51,065 nt of DNA from Bacteroidota bacterium (GTDB taxonomy: Bacteria; Bacteroidota; Bacteroidia; Chitinophagales; Chitinophagaceae), in assembly GCA_023429825.1 (NCBI GenBank), contig JAEZDC010000028.1, forward strand, positions 1 through 51,065, read 5' to 3'. Below the pieces are notes generated by a model. That model did no database searches, was not told the origin of the DNA, and worked only from the letters and a program-made list of their open reading frames with translations. Within the stretch, counting starts at the first letter, position 1. Each line of letters opens with the position of its first letter. Below, piece after piece: positions 26,442 to 35,503 of this stretch. The position numbers were made by a program, and so were the translations under genes.

Positions 26442-27257
26442 ATGAGCGTAAATAAAGAAATAAAAAAAATCACCACTAATACTTTGCAGAAGATGAAAGC
26501 GAATGGAGAGAAGATCTCCATGCTCACTGCTTATGATTTTTCTTTCGCAAAGATCTTTGATGCATCCGGTATTGATGTGATACTGGTAGGCGATAGTGCC
26601 AGTAATGTAATGGCAGGAAATGAAACTACTGTACCAATGACATTAGATCATATGATCTATCATGCTCAATGCGTGGTTAAAGGAATTGACAGATGCCTGG
26701 TAGTAGTAGATATGCCTTTTGGATCTTATCAATCGAATTCAGATATAGCATTAGCTTCTGCTATAAGGATCATGAAAGAAACGGGTGCCCATTCGATCAA
26801 ATTAGAAGGTGGGGCAGAAGTGATCGAAAGTATCAGGAGAATTGTAGCAGCAGGTATACCGGTAATGGGTCATCTCGGATTAACGCCTCAGTCAATTTAT
26901 AAGTTCGGTACTTATAATGTTCGAGCCAAGGAGCAAGAAGAGGCCGATAAGTTAAGAACTGACGCAAGGCTGTTAGAGGAAGCCGGATGCTTTGCCATCG
27001 TACTAGAAAAAATTCCATCTGCTTTGGCCAAAGAGGTGAGTGAGAGTTTAACTATTCCTACGATCGGAATCGGCGCAGGAAAGCATTGCGACGGGCAGGT
27101 ATTGGTGATGCATGATATGTTAGGGATCAATACAGAATTTAAACCTCGCTTCCTGCGGCAGTATTTGAATTTGCATGAACAGATAACGGGGGCTGTCCAA
27201 CAGTACATAACAGATATAAAACAAAAAGATTTTCCAAACGATAGCGAATCTTATTAA
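26442..27257 (+). CDS. panB: 3-methyl-2-oxobutanoate hydroxymethyltransferase
   Basis: 271 residues from the ATG at 26442, a standard PanB length. Motifs: ISMLTAYDFSFAKIFDASGIDVILVGDS, TVPMTLDHMIYH, DMPFGSY, SIKLEGG, GHLGLTPQS, CFAIVLEKIP and TIGIGAGKHCDGQ. PanB adds a hydroxymethyl group from methylene-tetrahydrofolate to alpha-ketoisovalerate, the first step of pantothenate synthesis. It forms decamers in the cytoplasm. Other pan genes are not in the window. Confidence 0.96.
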   Translation: MSVNKEIKKITTNTLQKMKANGEKISMLTAYDFSFAKIFDASGIDVILVGDSASNVMAGNETTVPMTLDHMIYHAQCVVKGIDRCLVVVDMPFGSYQSNSDIALASAIRIMKETGAHSIKLEGGAEVIESIRRIVAAGIPVMGHLGLTPQSIYKFGTYNVRAKEQEEADKLRTDARLLEEAGCFAIVLEKIPSALAKEVSESLTIPTIGIGAGKHCDGQVLVMHDMLGINTEFKPRFLRQYLNLHEQITGAVQQYITDIKQKDFPNDSESY

Positions 27258-27321
27258 GCCTCGCCGATAAAACCTTACGATTCACCCAAAATTTCCCCTC
27301 AAATCCCTGAACAGAATAGAT

Positions 27322-28419
27322 TTGAAGAAAACCTGTTCAGTGCTGAAGAAGAATAAAAGTTTTGCAACAGTGATTGCTCATCTAATAGCATGGGTGTGCT
27401 TTCTTTCACTTCCGTATATTTTTCTACCACGCCCCCGAACCGGTACGATCAGGTGGACTGATAACATGATCGCAACATATGTTGTGATCAATTTGTTTCT
27501 TGTTGGATTTTATTATTTCAATACTAAAATTCTGATCCCCGCTTTTTTCAAAACAAAGAAGTGGCTAATATATGGATTGTGTGTATTGGCATGTTTTATC
27601 GTATTTCTGTATGCTCCTAAACCAATATCCCAGGCTATTGCAAAGCCTGAAACGAGCCAATTGAACCAGGATAGCAACTTTCGTTCACCTCAATCACAAT
27701 TTAGATCCAGACCTAAAAATCCTACGCATTATCCAAGCTCCTATCTTGGATTTATCCTGGTTTTTTCAGTAGGTCTTACTGTATCTGTTATACAGGAGTG
27801 GTTGAAGAGTGAAGAAAAGAAAAAAGAGATCGAGCATGAAAAAATGAATACTGAGTTGAGTTTGCTAAAATCCCAGATCAATCCACATTTTTTCTTTAAT
27901 ACACTCAACAATATTTATTCTCTCGCTATTACAAAAAGTGATGAAACACCTTCGTCAATTCTGAAACTATCGTCAATAATGCGATATGTGTTAACCGAGA
28001 CGCAACAGGATCATGTACCATTATCACAGGAAATTGAATTCGTGAAAAATTTTATTGACCTGCAGTCGGTTCGTTTAACTGATAAAGTAAAAGTTCAATT
28101 TACCGTGGAGGGAAATGTTGATAACAGGCTTATAGCTCCGCTATTGTTTATACCTTTTATAGAGAATGCTTTCAAATATGGAGTGAGTACTGTAGAGTAT
28201 GCTGCAATAGATATACGAATTGCCTCACTAGTAAATAGTGTAACTCTTGATGTAAAAAATACCGTTTCAAAAACAAGCAAGCATATCAACGGCAATACTA
28301 CAGGCATTGGAATGGCGAATGTGAGCCGAAGGCTGGAATTACTCTATGCAGGCAAGCATAAGCTCACAACTTATGAAAAAGACAACTTGTACATTGTACA
28401 TTTGGAATTATTTGTATGA
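27322..28419 (+). CDS. LytS-type sensor histidine kinase (His_kinase family)
   Basis: 365 residues from a TTG start at 27322; there is no ATG before codon 48, and starting there would remove the first membrane segment. Four hydrophobic segments lie at about 14-35, 50-68, 80-97 and 141-157. The kinase core has LLKSQINPHFFFNTLNNI with phospho-acceptor His189, and the ATP region with FIENAFKYG and GIGMANVSRRL. There is no periplasmic sensor domain beyond short loops. The stop overlaps the start of the LytTR regulator (ATGA), so they are a translationally coupled pair. A TAGATTTG box at 27317-27324 overlaps the TTG, which leaves the start uncertain. Confidence 0.9.
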   Translation: MKKTCSVLKKNKSFATVIAHLIAWVCFLSLPYIFLPRPRTGTIRWTDNMIATYVVINLFLVGFYYFNTKILIPAFFKTKKWLIYGLCVLACFIVFLYAPKPISQAIAKPETSQLNQDSNFRSPQSQFRSRPKNPTHYPSSYLGFILVFSVGLTVSVIQEWLKSEEKKKEIEHEKMNTELSLLKSQINPHFFFNTLNNIYSLAITKSDETPSSILKLSSIMRYVLTETQQDHVPLSQEIEFVKNFIDLQSVRLTDKVKVQFTVEGNVDNRLIAPLLFIPFIENAFKYGVSTVEYAAIDIRIASLVNSVTLDVKNTVSKTSKHINGNTTGIGMANVSRRLELLYAGKHKLTTYEKDNLYIVHLELFV

Positions 28420-29114
28420 TGAACTGCATTGCAATAGATGATGAGCCTTTGGCTTTAAAAGTGATAAACGAGTATTGTGATAAAATACCCTTCCTTAAAC
28501 TAAAGGAAAAATTTACCAATCCTGTAGATGCAAAGAACTATCTGGACCAAAATAAAATTGATCTCATTTTCTTAGATATACAGATGCCAGATTATAACGG
28601 TATAGAATTATACAAATCGCTTTCTAATAAACCAGCAGTGATATTTACTACAGCTTACAAGGATTTTGCAGTAGAGGGCTTTAACGTGGATGCTATAGAC
28701 TATTTGCTTAAGCCGTTTGATTATGCAAGGTTCCTGAAAGCCGTATACAAAGCAAATGAATACCTAGAATTTTTATCAGCTAAAGACCTTGAACTAAGCT
28801 CCATTTTTGTAAAGGTGAACTATGAGCTGATGAAGATAAATTTAAAAGATATTGATCTGATAGAAGCCCTTGACGATTATATCAAGATACATATCCAACC
28901 TCATCCTGTACTCACCTTAATGACGTTAAAAGGCATACAGGAGAAATTACCACAAAGGGAATTTATGAGGGTGCATCGATCTTACATCGTACCGGTAAAT
29001 AAGATCGAGAAATTCAATCGGCAGAAGATCACTGTTGCAGGTAAAGAAATTCCTGTAGGGAGCAGCTATGCCGCAGTAATTGATGAATTGCAGCGACTTC
29101 GTCAAAATCCTTAA
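28416..29114 (+). CDS. LytTR-family response regulator
   Basis: 232 residues. The receiver domain has IDDEP (Asp8-Asp9), phospho-acceptor Asp54 in FLDIQMPDYNG, TTA near 78-80 and Lys99 in YLLKPF. The C-terminal LytTR DNA-binding domain (about 125-228) has IDLIEALDDYIKIH, REFMRVHRSYIV and EIPVGSSY. It is the cognate partner of the upstream kinase (4-nt overlap). Target genes cannot be told. Confidence 0.95.
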   Translation: MMNCIAIDDEPLALKVINEYCDKIPFLKLKEKFTNPVDAKNYLDQNKIDLIFLDIQMPDYNGIELYKSLSNKPAVIFTTAYKDFAVEGFNVDAIDYLLKPFDYARFLKAVYKANEYLEFLSAKDLELSSIFVKVNYELMKINLKDIDLIEALDDYIKIHIQPHPVLTLMTLKGIQEKLPQREFMRVHRSYIVPVNKIEKFNRQKITVAGKEIPVGSSYAAVIDELQRLRQNP

Positions 29115-29157
29115 TCATAAACTCTGCAGCTTCTGAAAATACTAATAATCTGCAGCT

Positions 29158-29165
29158 TATTTTTG
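29158..29165 (+). promoter_or_regulatory. -7 box TATTTTTG of purK
   Basis: Exact TAnnTTTG match ending 4 nt before the purK ATG (29170), implying a leaderless transcript. No clear -33 TTG. A direct repeat CTGCAGCTT flanks the upstream region. Confidence 0.5.
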
Positions 29166-29169
29166 CGCT

Positions 29170-30294
29170 ATGCTGAAAGTTGGAATATTAGGTGGAGGCC
29201 AACTGGGAAGAATGCTACTACAGGCCTCCGCTAATTATATTGTAGAAACATACGTGCTGGAAAAGGATGACCACTGCCCTGCAGCACATCTTTGCCATCA
29301 TTTTATTAAAGGTGATATCAAAGATTTTGACACCGTTTACCATTTCGGAAAACAACTTGATGCGCTCACTATTGAAATAGAAGCTGTAAATATTGAAGCA
29401 CTAGAAAAATTGGAAGCTGAAGGGCTGAAAATATATCCTAAACCTTCTGCAATAAGAACCATCAAAAGCAAGATCACACAAAAACAATTCTATCAAACCC
29501 ACCAGATACCTTCACCCGATTTTAGGATCACGCAAACAAAAGATGACCTGTCTCAGCATAATGAATTCCTCCCGGCAGTACATAAACTTGCACAAGGTGG
29601 ATATGATGGAAAAGGGGTTCAACTACTCAGGTCGGAAAAAGATTTTGATAAGGGATTCAATGAACCATCTGTATTAGAAAAGATGGTGAACATTAAAAAA
29701 GAGATCGCCATTATTGTTGCAATGAATGATAAAGGTGAAACTGCACTTTATCCCCCTGTAGAAATGGTTTTTGATCCTGTATTGAATCTGTTGGATTACC
29801 AGCTAAGCCCTGCGCAGATAGATGAAAAAATATTATGGAAGATTGAAGGCGTCGCCGTAAAGGTGGTGAAAGAATTACAAAGCCCGGGATTGTTCGCAAT
29901 TGAACTGTTCATTGATCAAAACGGTGATGTACTCGTTAATGAAACAGCGCCGAGGGTACACAACAGCGGTCATCATACCATTGAAGCCCATTATAGTAGC
30001 CAGTATGATATGCTTTGGCGAATAATTTTAGGCTTTCCACTGGGCAATACAGATGCGATACTTCCATCTTCGATTGTTAACCTGGTTGGCTCGCAGGATC
30101 ATTCGGGTATTGCCAGATATGAAGGATTAGAAGAGGTGCTGCAAATGGATAATGTGTTTGTGCACCTATACGGCAAAGCACAAACCAAGCCTGGAAGAAA
30201 AATGGGACATGTAACCATTTTGAGCAAGGAAAGACAAGAACTCACTTATAAAGCGCATAAGATAAAGAACACTTTGAAAGTGATCAGCCAATAG
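29170..30294 (+). CDS. purK: N5-carboxyaminoimidazole ribonucleotide synthase
   Basis: 374 residues, normal PurK length, ATP-grasp fold. The N-terminal GILGGGQLGRMLLQAS, KITQKQFYQ, AQGGYDGKGVQ, VLEKMVNIKKEIA, and VNETAPRVHNSGHHT are all family landmarks. It carboxylates AIR at N5 using ATP and bicarbonate. purE follows 21 nt later, and PurE then shifts the carboxyl group, so the two form the usual purine-synthesis pair. Confidence 0.96.
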   Translation: MLKVGILGGGQLGRMLLQASANYIVETYVLEKDDHCPAAHLCHHFIKGDIKDFDTVYHFGKQLDALTIEIEAVNIEALEKLEAEGLKIYPKPSAIRTIKSKITQKQFYQTHQIPSPDFRITQTKDDLSQHNEFLPAVHKLAQGGYDGKGVQLLRSEKDFDKGFNEPSVLEKMVNIKKEIAIIVAMNDKGETALYPPVEMVFDPVLNLLDYQLSPAQIDEKILWKIEGVAVKVVKELQSPGLFAIELFIDQNGDVLVNETAPRVHNSGHHTIEAHYSSQYDMLWRIILGFPLGNTDAILPSSIVNLVGSQDHSGIARYEGLEEVLQMDNVFVHLYGKAQTKPGRKMGHVTILSKERQELTYKAHKIKNTLKVISQ

Positions 30295-30315
30295 TATATT
30301 TACATAAACTTGATT

Positions 30316-30840
30316 ATGGCCGGGCAAACTCCAATTGTAGGGATCATCATGGGAAGCGATAGTGATCTGCAGATCATGCAAGCTGCAGCCGATGTTTTGA
30401 AAGAATTTAATATTCCTTTTGAACTGACTGTAGTTTCTGCACATCGTACTCCGCTAAGAATGTTCAACTACGCCTCTGCAGCAAAAGAGAGAGGGTTAAA
30501 AGTGATCATTGCAGGAGCAGGTGGTGCTGCACATTTACCCGGAATGGTTGCCGCCATCACCACATTGCCTGTAATTGGTGTTCCGATAAAATCATCTAAT
30601 TCCATTGATGGATGGGATTCGCTTCTTTCGATATTACAAATGCCTAATGGTGTTCCCGTCGCAACCGTTGCGTTGAATGCTGCAAAGAATGCCGGGATCT
30701 TAGCTGCCCAAATAATTGCCGCCTTTGATGCTGAACTTGGTAAAAAACTTGCTGAGTATAAAGACAACATGCAAAACTCAGTGAATGAAAAAGTACAGGC
30801 TCTTAAATCTTCTGGTTGGAATAATAGTTTTGATCAGTAA
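30316..30840 (+). CDS. purE: N5-carboxyaminoimidazole ribonucleotide mutase
   Basis: 174 residues from the ATG at 30316; a TTG two codons upstream is less likely. Class I PurE motifs: IIMGSDSDLQIM, VVSAHRTP, IAGAGGAAHLPGMVAA and PVIGVPIKSS. It converts N5-CAIR to CAIR. The last 56 nt overlap, in another frame, the signal peptide of the downstream lipoprotein. The C-terminal tail (VNEKVQALKSSGWNNSFDQ) is somewhat longer than in many PurE proteins, which creates the overlap. Confidence 0.96.
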   Translation: MAGQTPIVGIIMGSDSDLQIMQAAADVLKEFNIPFELTVVSAHRTPLRMFNYASAAKERGLKVIIAGAGGAAHLPGMVAAITTLPVIGVPIKSSNSIDGWDSLLSILQMPNGVPVATVALNAAKNAGILAAQIIAAFDAELGKKLAEYKDNMQNSVNEKVQALKSSGWNNSFDQ

Positions 30841-31738
30841 CACCGGCTGCAACAAAATGAAAGCAGAGTTGCTCGCATCAAAGCATTTAGCATATTTCCC
30901 CTCTGCCTCCTCAATTGAATTCTATAATGACAAGTTATATGTAATTGGTGATGATGCTACCTATCTGCTGGTGCTTGATAAAGACCACAACAGTTTAGAT
31001 AGCCTCCAATTATTTATGAACACTTCCAAAAGAATCGCAAAGGATTTCAAAGAAGATCTTGAAGCCTCTGCGAGGATTATCTACAACGGGGACGACCATT
31101 TACTGGTATTTGGTTCCGGCGCCACGGAGGCGAGGGAAAAATTGTATTTGTTTCCGTTAGATAGTTTATCAGCCTACAGATCTTTTTCTTTAAAAGAGTT
31201 CTATACAAGGTTAAGATCACAAGGTGTGACTGAAGTAAATATTGAAGGTGCTACGGCGATCAAGGATAAGCTGATCATTGGGAACCGGGCTAATTTATCA
31301 ACCAAGGTAAATCAACTCATCATTACGGATGTAACCTTATTTGAAAATCCTGGTTCAGCATTTCATATCATTAATCTTCAATTACCTGCTTCTTTTGCAC
31401 ATATAGGAATTTCTGGGTTAACATATGTTCCTTCATCCGATCTGCTATTGTTCACAGCATCTGAGGAAGAAACCTTTAGTGCCGCAGCAGATGGGGCGAT
31501 AGGAAATAGCTACGTGGGATTGATTAAGAATGTATCGACAAAACTCTCAAGCAATAAGATTAAGGTAGAAGATATTATTCCGCTAAACACTGTATCAGCA
31601 TCATTAAAAAAGAAAAAGATTGAATCTATCGCAGTAGAAGTAGCTGCTAATAATAATTATATCATTCATTTAGCTGCTGATGATGATAACGGTGAGAGTA
31701 CATTATATAAGCTCTCAATACAATCAACTAATAAGTAA
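30785..31738 (+). CDS. Putative beta-propeller lipoprotein overlapping purE
   Basis: 317 residues. The N-terminus MKKYRLLNLLVGIIVLISNTGC looks like a lipoprotein signal with a weak lipobox (NTGC, Cys22). The body has repeated SIEFYNDKLYVIGDD, YLLVLDKD, IYNGDDHLLVFGSG, LYLFPLDSL, LIIGNRAN and GLTYVPSSDLLLF strands like a propeller. I do not recognise a named family with certainty. Its first 56 nt, nearly the whole signal peptide, lie inside purE. Its end overlaps the convergent bshC by 11 nt. Confidence 0.8.
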   Translation: MKKYRLLNLLVGIIVLISNTGCNKMKAELLASKHLAYFPSASSIEFYNDKLYVIGDDATYLLVLDKDHNSLDSLQLFMNTSKRIAKDFKEDLEASARIIYNGDDHLLVFGSGATEAREKLYLFPLDSLSAYRSFSLKEFYTRLRSQGVTEVNIEGATAIKDKLIIGNRANLSTKVNQLIITDVTLFENPGSAFHIINLQLPASFAHIGISGLTYVPSSDLLLFTASEEETFSAAADGAIGNSYVGLIKNVSTKLSSNKIKVEDIIPLNTVSASLKKKKIESIAVEVAANNNYIIHLAADDDNGESTLYKLSIQSTNK

Positions 31739-33350
31739 CGATCGTAAACGCTTGCTCTAAGGCAAGAGAGTCCTCATACATTTTATTAATGACACCAGCA
31801 CCTTCCTTTGCATAAAACCCTGCTATGTTTTCCACTCTTTCCTGTAGACCATCATTCGGGAAAAGCAGTGTTTTGATTTTATGGATCTTCCTCTGTTCCG
31901 CTTCAAACTTTCTTTTTGCAGAACGAAGCATTTTTTTCTCTAAAGCATCTACCTTTTTTAAAGATTTTGCCTGTAATGCATTCACATGTTCAGATAAAGT
32001 TGGATCCAGTGAAAGCAGCGTATCATGTAATTTCTGGTAAAAAGAATTTAACTCCCCTTTTTCTTCGCTTAATGAAAGCTGGTGATGAGATTCTCTTAAT
32101 GTATATTGATTGATTAGTTCTCTTTCAGACTTAAATATGTCTTCTATAAGAAAGCCCAACGATTGAAACAGCTCCTGCTGTTCCCTTGTCAGGATCAAAA
32201 ATGAATTTCTTATTACTAAAACCGGGTAAGGAACCTTAGCAACTTCGAATACGTTCTTCAGCTCCAGCCAATAAGCGATCTCTGCTCCTCCGCCGATAAA
32301 TGCAACGTTCGGCAATATCATCTCCTGGAAAATACCTCTAAGAATTACGTTAGCACTAAATCGTTCAGGATGTTGTTTCAATTCGTTTAAGATATCAGCT
32401 TCATCAAACTGCAGTCCCAGGCTTTGCACCTCAAACTTGGAATTCCTTAATTCGATTCGTTCTCTTTTATCATCCAGCAAATAAAACAAATTGATGTCTC
32501 TGCCTCCTGCCTGTTCTTTGTAATATTTGCTGAGATCAGAAAGTGTTCTCTCAACAATATTGTGAGAAAATTGCTCTTTCAGTTCTCGTTCAACTACCGG
32601 AATAAAAGGCCGTTTCAGATTTGCATTATCAGGGATCAACACCACTAACCCGTATTCGCCAAACAATGCGTTAACCAATTCCAGTGTGGCTTGCTGAATT
32701 GTTTTTCCTTCTTTATAACAGATGCGGAATAAGGTAAGTATTTCTTCTCCGTGTGGCTGTACTGCTAATTGCCCATGTAATTCGTTCATCAATTGAATGA
32801 AGGCTTTATCTACTTTCATTCGGCCAACGGCACCGGTTTGTTTAGTCTGCCATTGATATTTTCTACCGTTGATTGTAACAGATCCCAATTCCTCCAGGTC
32901 AGCGTCTTCACTTCCCATATAAAATACCGGGACGAAATTGTAGTCACTCAATTCCTGCTGCAAACTTTCAGCAAGTTTGATGGCATGAAGAATTTTATAT
33001 ACGAAATATAAAGGGCCGGTGAAGATGTTTGGCTGATGCGCTGTTGTTATTGTAAAAGTATTCGGTAAAAGCAATAGCTCTAAGTGATGAGCAAGCTTAG
33101 CAGAAACATTCAAGCCTTGATATTGGTTCTTTAGTTCTTCAACCAATAGTTTACGATCATAGTTAAAATCCTTTCTATCCTTGACAGCTTGCTTTATACC
33201 TGCGACATCAGGAGCATAATTATAAAAAGGCTTGAGTTTTTCATCACCATTGAGGTAATCAATTACGATCTTGGAGAAAAAACCTGTTTGCCTGTAAGGA
33301 ATATGTATAGCTGTAGAACCTTTCACTATTGTTTGAGACATTTCATTCAT
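31728..33350 (-). CDS. bshC: Bacillithiol biosynthesis cysteine-adding enzyme
   Basis: 540 residues, standard for BshC. Landmarks: FTITTAHQPNIFTGPLYFVYKI, FYMGSEDADLEELG, LLDDKRERI, VAFIGGGAEIAYWLELKNVF, and a long charged coiled-coil stretch near 440-490. BshC joins cysteine to glucosaminyl-malate, giving bacillithiol, the low-molecular-weight thiol of Bacteroidota and Firmicutes. It lies 35 nt after rimO, probably in one transcript. Its last 11 nt overlap the convergent lipoprotein gene. Confidence 0.95.
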   Translation of the reverse strand: MNEMSQTIVKGSTAIHIPYRQTGFFSKIVIDYLNGDEKLKPFYNYAPDVAGIKQAVKDRKDFNYDRKLLVEELKNQYQGLNVSAKLAHHLELLLLPNTFTITTAHQPNIFTGPLYFVYKILHAIKLAESLQQELSDYNFVPVFYMGSEDADLEELGSVTINGRKYQWQTKQTGAVGRMKVDKAFIQLMNELHGQLAVQPHGEEILTLFRICYKEGKTIQQATLELVNALFGEYGLVVLIPDNANLKRPFIPVVERELKEQFSHNIVERTLSDLSKYYKEQAGGRDINLFYLLDDKRERIELRNSKFEVQSLGLQFDEADILNELKQHPERFSANVILRGIFQEMILPNVAFIGGGAEIAYWLELKNVFEVAKVPYPVLVIRNSFLILTREQQELFQSLGFLIEDIFKSERELINQYTLRESHHQLSLSEEKGELNSFYQKLHDTLLSLDPTLSEHVNALQAKSLKKVDALEKKMLRSAKRKFEAEQRKIHKIKTLLFPNDGLQERVENIAGFYAKEGAGVINKMYEDSLALEQAFTIVTY

Positions 33351-33385
33351 AAGCAGTAATGAAGGTAAACATCTTATCGAAATCT

Positions 33386-34693
33386 CTATACTACTTTACC
33401 TTCAAGATCATAGTCATAAGCCTTTGTTATCTCTACATTAACAAATTCGCCGATGGGGAGCTTTTTGTCTGATTGTATCACCACCTCGTTATCTACTTCC
33501 ACACTGTCAAACTCTGTTCGTCCAAGATAACGGCCAGCTTCTCTTTTATCTACGATCACCTTGAAGGCCTTACCCACCTTCTCCATATTTTTCTCAAGGC
33601 TTATCTCCTGCTGTACTTCCATGATCTCCTGTGCCCTTCTTTGTTTTTCATTAGCAGGCACATCGTCTGCAAGATCATATGCAGGTGTGTTCTCTTCATG
33701 GCTGTAGGTGAATGTACCAACCCTGTCAAAGCGATGCTTTTGCAGGAATGTCTTTAGCTCTTCAATATCATCCTGCGTTTCTCCCGGAAAACCAGCGATC
33801 AATGTAGTCCTCAAACAAAGCCCTGGCACTTTCTCTCTCACAGCAACGATCAACTCTTCCATCTCTGTCCTGGTGATCTGCCTTCGCATCGCTTTCAACA
33901 TATTATCACTGGCATGCTGCAATGGCATATCCAGATAGTTACAGATGTTTGGCCTGTCTTTCATCACATCTAAAATATCTAAAGGAAATTTATGCGGATA
34001 GGCATAATGTAGCCTGATCCATTCTAATCCTTTTACATCGGCAAGACGGTTCATCAGATCACCCAATGCTCTTTTCTTGTAAATATCTAATCCGTAGTAA
34101 GTGAGCTCCTGTGCGATCAACATTATTTCTTTAACACCTTTCTTTACAAGGCTTTCAGCTTCTGAAACCAGGTCATCCATCGAACGGCTAACATGTTTTC
34201 CTCTCATTAAAGGAATGGCGCAGAAGCCACATGTTCTGTTGCAGCCTTCAGATATTTTCAGGTAGGCATAGTGCTTTGGAGTAGATAACATTCTCTCCCC
34301 TATCAACTCTGCTTTATAATCTGCATCAAATTGTTTCAGGATGAGTGGAAGTTCTAGTGTACCGAACCATGCGTCCACTTCAGGGATCTCTGATTCAAGA
34401 TCGCCCCTGTAACGTTCGCTCAGGCAACCCGTAACATATACTTTATCCAGTTTTCCTTTTTGTTTTAAAGCTACCTGGTCTAAGATGGTATTAATACTTT
34501 CTTCTTTTGCCTTATCAATAAAGCCGCAGGTATTCACCACTACGATATTGTGATCGAGTTTACCACTTTCATGCACAACGTCAATTTCATTAGCCGCTAA
34601 CTGGCCACTGAGCACTTCACTGTCCACTAAGTTCTTACTGCAACCGAGTGTGATGATATTGACTTTGTCTTTATTGAGGGAACGTACTTTCAT
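33386..34693 (-). CDS. rimO: Ribosomal protein S12 methylthiotransferase
   Basis: 435 residues, full length. The N-terminal UPF0004 domain has Cys18 (TLGCSKN), Cys56 (NTCGF) and Cys90 (VTGCLSER), ligands of the auxiliary cluster. The radical SAM motif is CNRTCGFC (Cys151, Cys155, Cys158). The C-terminal TRAM domain ends at VEITKAYDYDLEGKVV. RimO adds a methylthio group to Asp of S12. The LGCSKNLVDSEV sequence distinguishes it from MiaB. It is followed by bshC. Confidence 0.96.
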   Translation of the reverse strand: MKVRSLNKDKVNIITLGCSKNLVDSEVLSGQLAANEIDVVHESGKLDHNIVVVNTCGFIDKAKEESINTILDQVALKQKGKLDKVYVTGCLSERYRGDLESEIPEVDAWFGTLELPLILKQFDADYKAELIGERMLSTPKHYAYLKISEGCNRTCGFCAIPLMRGKHVSRSMDDLVSEAESLVKKGVKEIMLIAQELTYYGLDIYKKRALGDLMNRLADVKGLEWIRLHYAYPHKFPLDILDVMKDRPNICNYLDMPLQHASDNMLKAMRRQITRTEMEELIVAVREKVPGLCLRTTLIAGFPGETQDDIEELKTFLQKHRFDRVGTFTYSHEENTPAYDLADDVPANEKQRRAQEIMEVQQEISLEKNMEKVGKAFKVIVDKREAGRYLGRTEFDSVEVDNEVVIQSDKKLPIGEFVNVEITKAYDYDLEGKVV

Positions 34694-34728
34694 TTGTTAT
34701 CTGTTATTTATCTGGGGGTCAAAAGGAA

Positions 34729-34736
34729 CAAACTTA
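34729..34736 (-). promoter_or_regulatory. -7 box TAAGTTTG of rimO
   Basis: Exact TAnnTTTG match on the minus strand, 35 nt before the rimO ATG. No clear -33 box. The rest of the 301-bp rimO/barrel-gene interval (34694-34994) holds repeat copy R4 and nothing else I could recognise. Confidence 0.45.
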
Positions 34737-34849
34737 GCTGCACCAAATGCTCATCCTCTCAGCATCCTGATCTGTGAGCAAAACTCTTCTCAATCACGTT
34801 CGTTCATGAGCGGGCAAAAGTAAGATAATACATTCTAAAGCCGAGTTAA

Positions 34850-34924
34850 GCATGCTGAACATAGAACAGATCGCACAAGAGTGCGACGCAACAGGCGATG
34901 CCATGAAAACAACAGCCGGATACC
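34850..34924 (-). repeat. Dispersed intergenic repeat, copy R4
   Basis: Minus-strand copy. It shares 24 consecutive bases with R5, spanning the GTTGCGTCGCAC core and GGCATCGCCT before it, plus a CCGGCT block further out. In this copy TCGCAC-TCTT-GTGCGA forms a perfect hairpin. It lies between divergent rimO and the barrel gene at 34995. Confidence 0.85.
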
Positions 34925-34994
34925 AACTATTCTTTAACATCTAATTGATACATTTAAACACCTGTAAATCGTTCATTTGCAATAAACCTTCATC

Positions 34995-35453
34995 ATGAAA
35001 CGATTCATTCTTGCATCAGCAATTGTTTTATTTTCTGCAACAGCTTTTTCACAGAATTACAACCAGGCAATAGGGTTGAAATTCCCCGGCGGGTTTGCCG
35101 TTACATACAAGAAGTTTATTGCTGATTCAAAAGCCTTGGAGGCGCAGGCGATGCTAGCTAAAGAGAGCGTTCGTTTCGTTGGGCTGTACGAATGGCATTT
35201 TGCATTTAACAGCGTCCCTCAATTAAGTTGGTATGTTGGCCCGGGTGTACATCTTGGTTTTTACAGGCAGGAATACAAAACCAAATACAGTACGAATGTA
35301 GATTTGGGTATTGATGGCATCATCGGTCTTGATTATAAATTTTCCGGCGCACCTGTAAATGTTAGCTTAGACTGGCAGCCTTCTATCACCTTCACCGGTT
35401 CTGGTGGTAGCACCCCGGCGTATGGTGGATTGGCCATTCGTTATACTTTTTAA
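34995..35453 (+). CDS. Small outer-membrane-barrel-like exported protein (paralogue 1)
   Basis: 152 residues. Signal peptide MKRFILASAIVLFSATAFSQ. The remainder alternates hydrophobic and polar residues as in a beta-barrel and ends in Phe (LAIRYTF), as outer-membrane proteins do. Phrases LYEWHFAF, LSWYVGPGVHLGFY and GLDYKFSGAPVNVSLDWQP recur in the next gene. No named family recognised. The two genes are 50 nt apart. Confidence 0.8.
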   Translation: MKRFILASAIVLFSATAFSQNYNQAIGLKFPGGFAVTYKKFIADSKALEAQAMLAKESVRFVGLYEWHFAFNSVPQLSWYVGPGVHLGFYRQEYKTKYSTNVDLGIDGIIGLDYKFSGAPVNVSLDWQPSITFTGSGGSTPAYGGLAIRYTF

Positions 35454-35503
35454 CAACTTGGCACTATTTTTTCTTAAATCATTCGCTATCAAACAAATGA
35501 CTT

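Noticed and set aside
29123..29158. Direct repeat CTGCAGCTT before purK as an operator or riboswitch
   Set aside because: Two 9-bp copies only, no conserved secondary structure of a purine riboswitch, and no repressor context.
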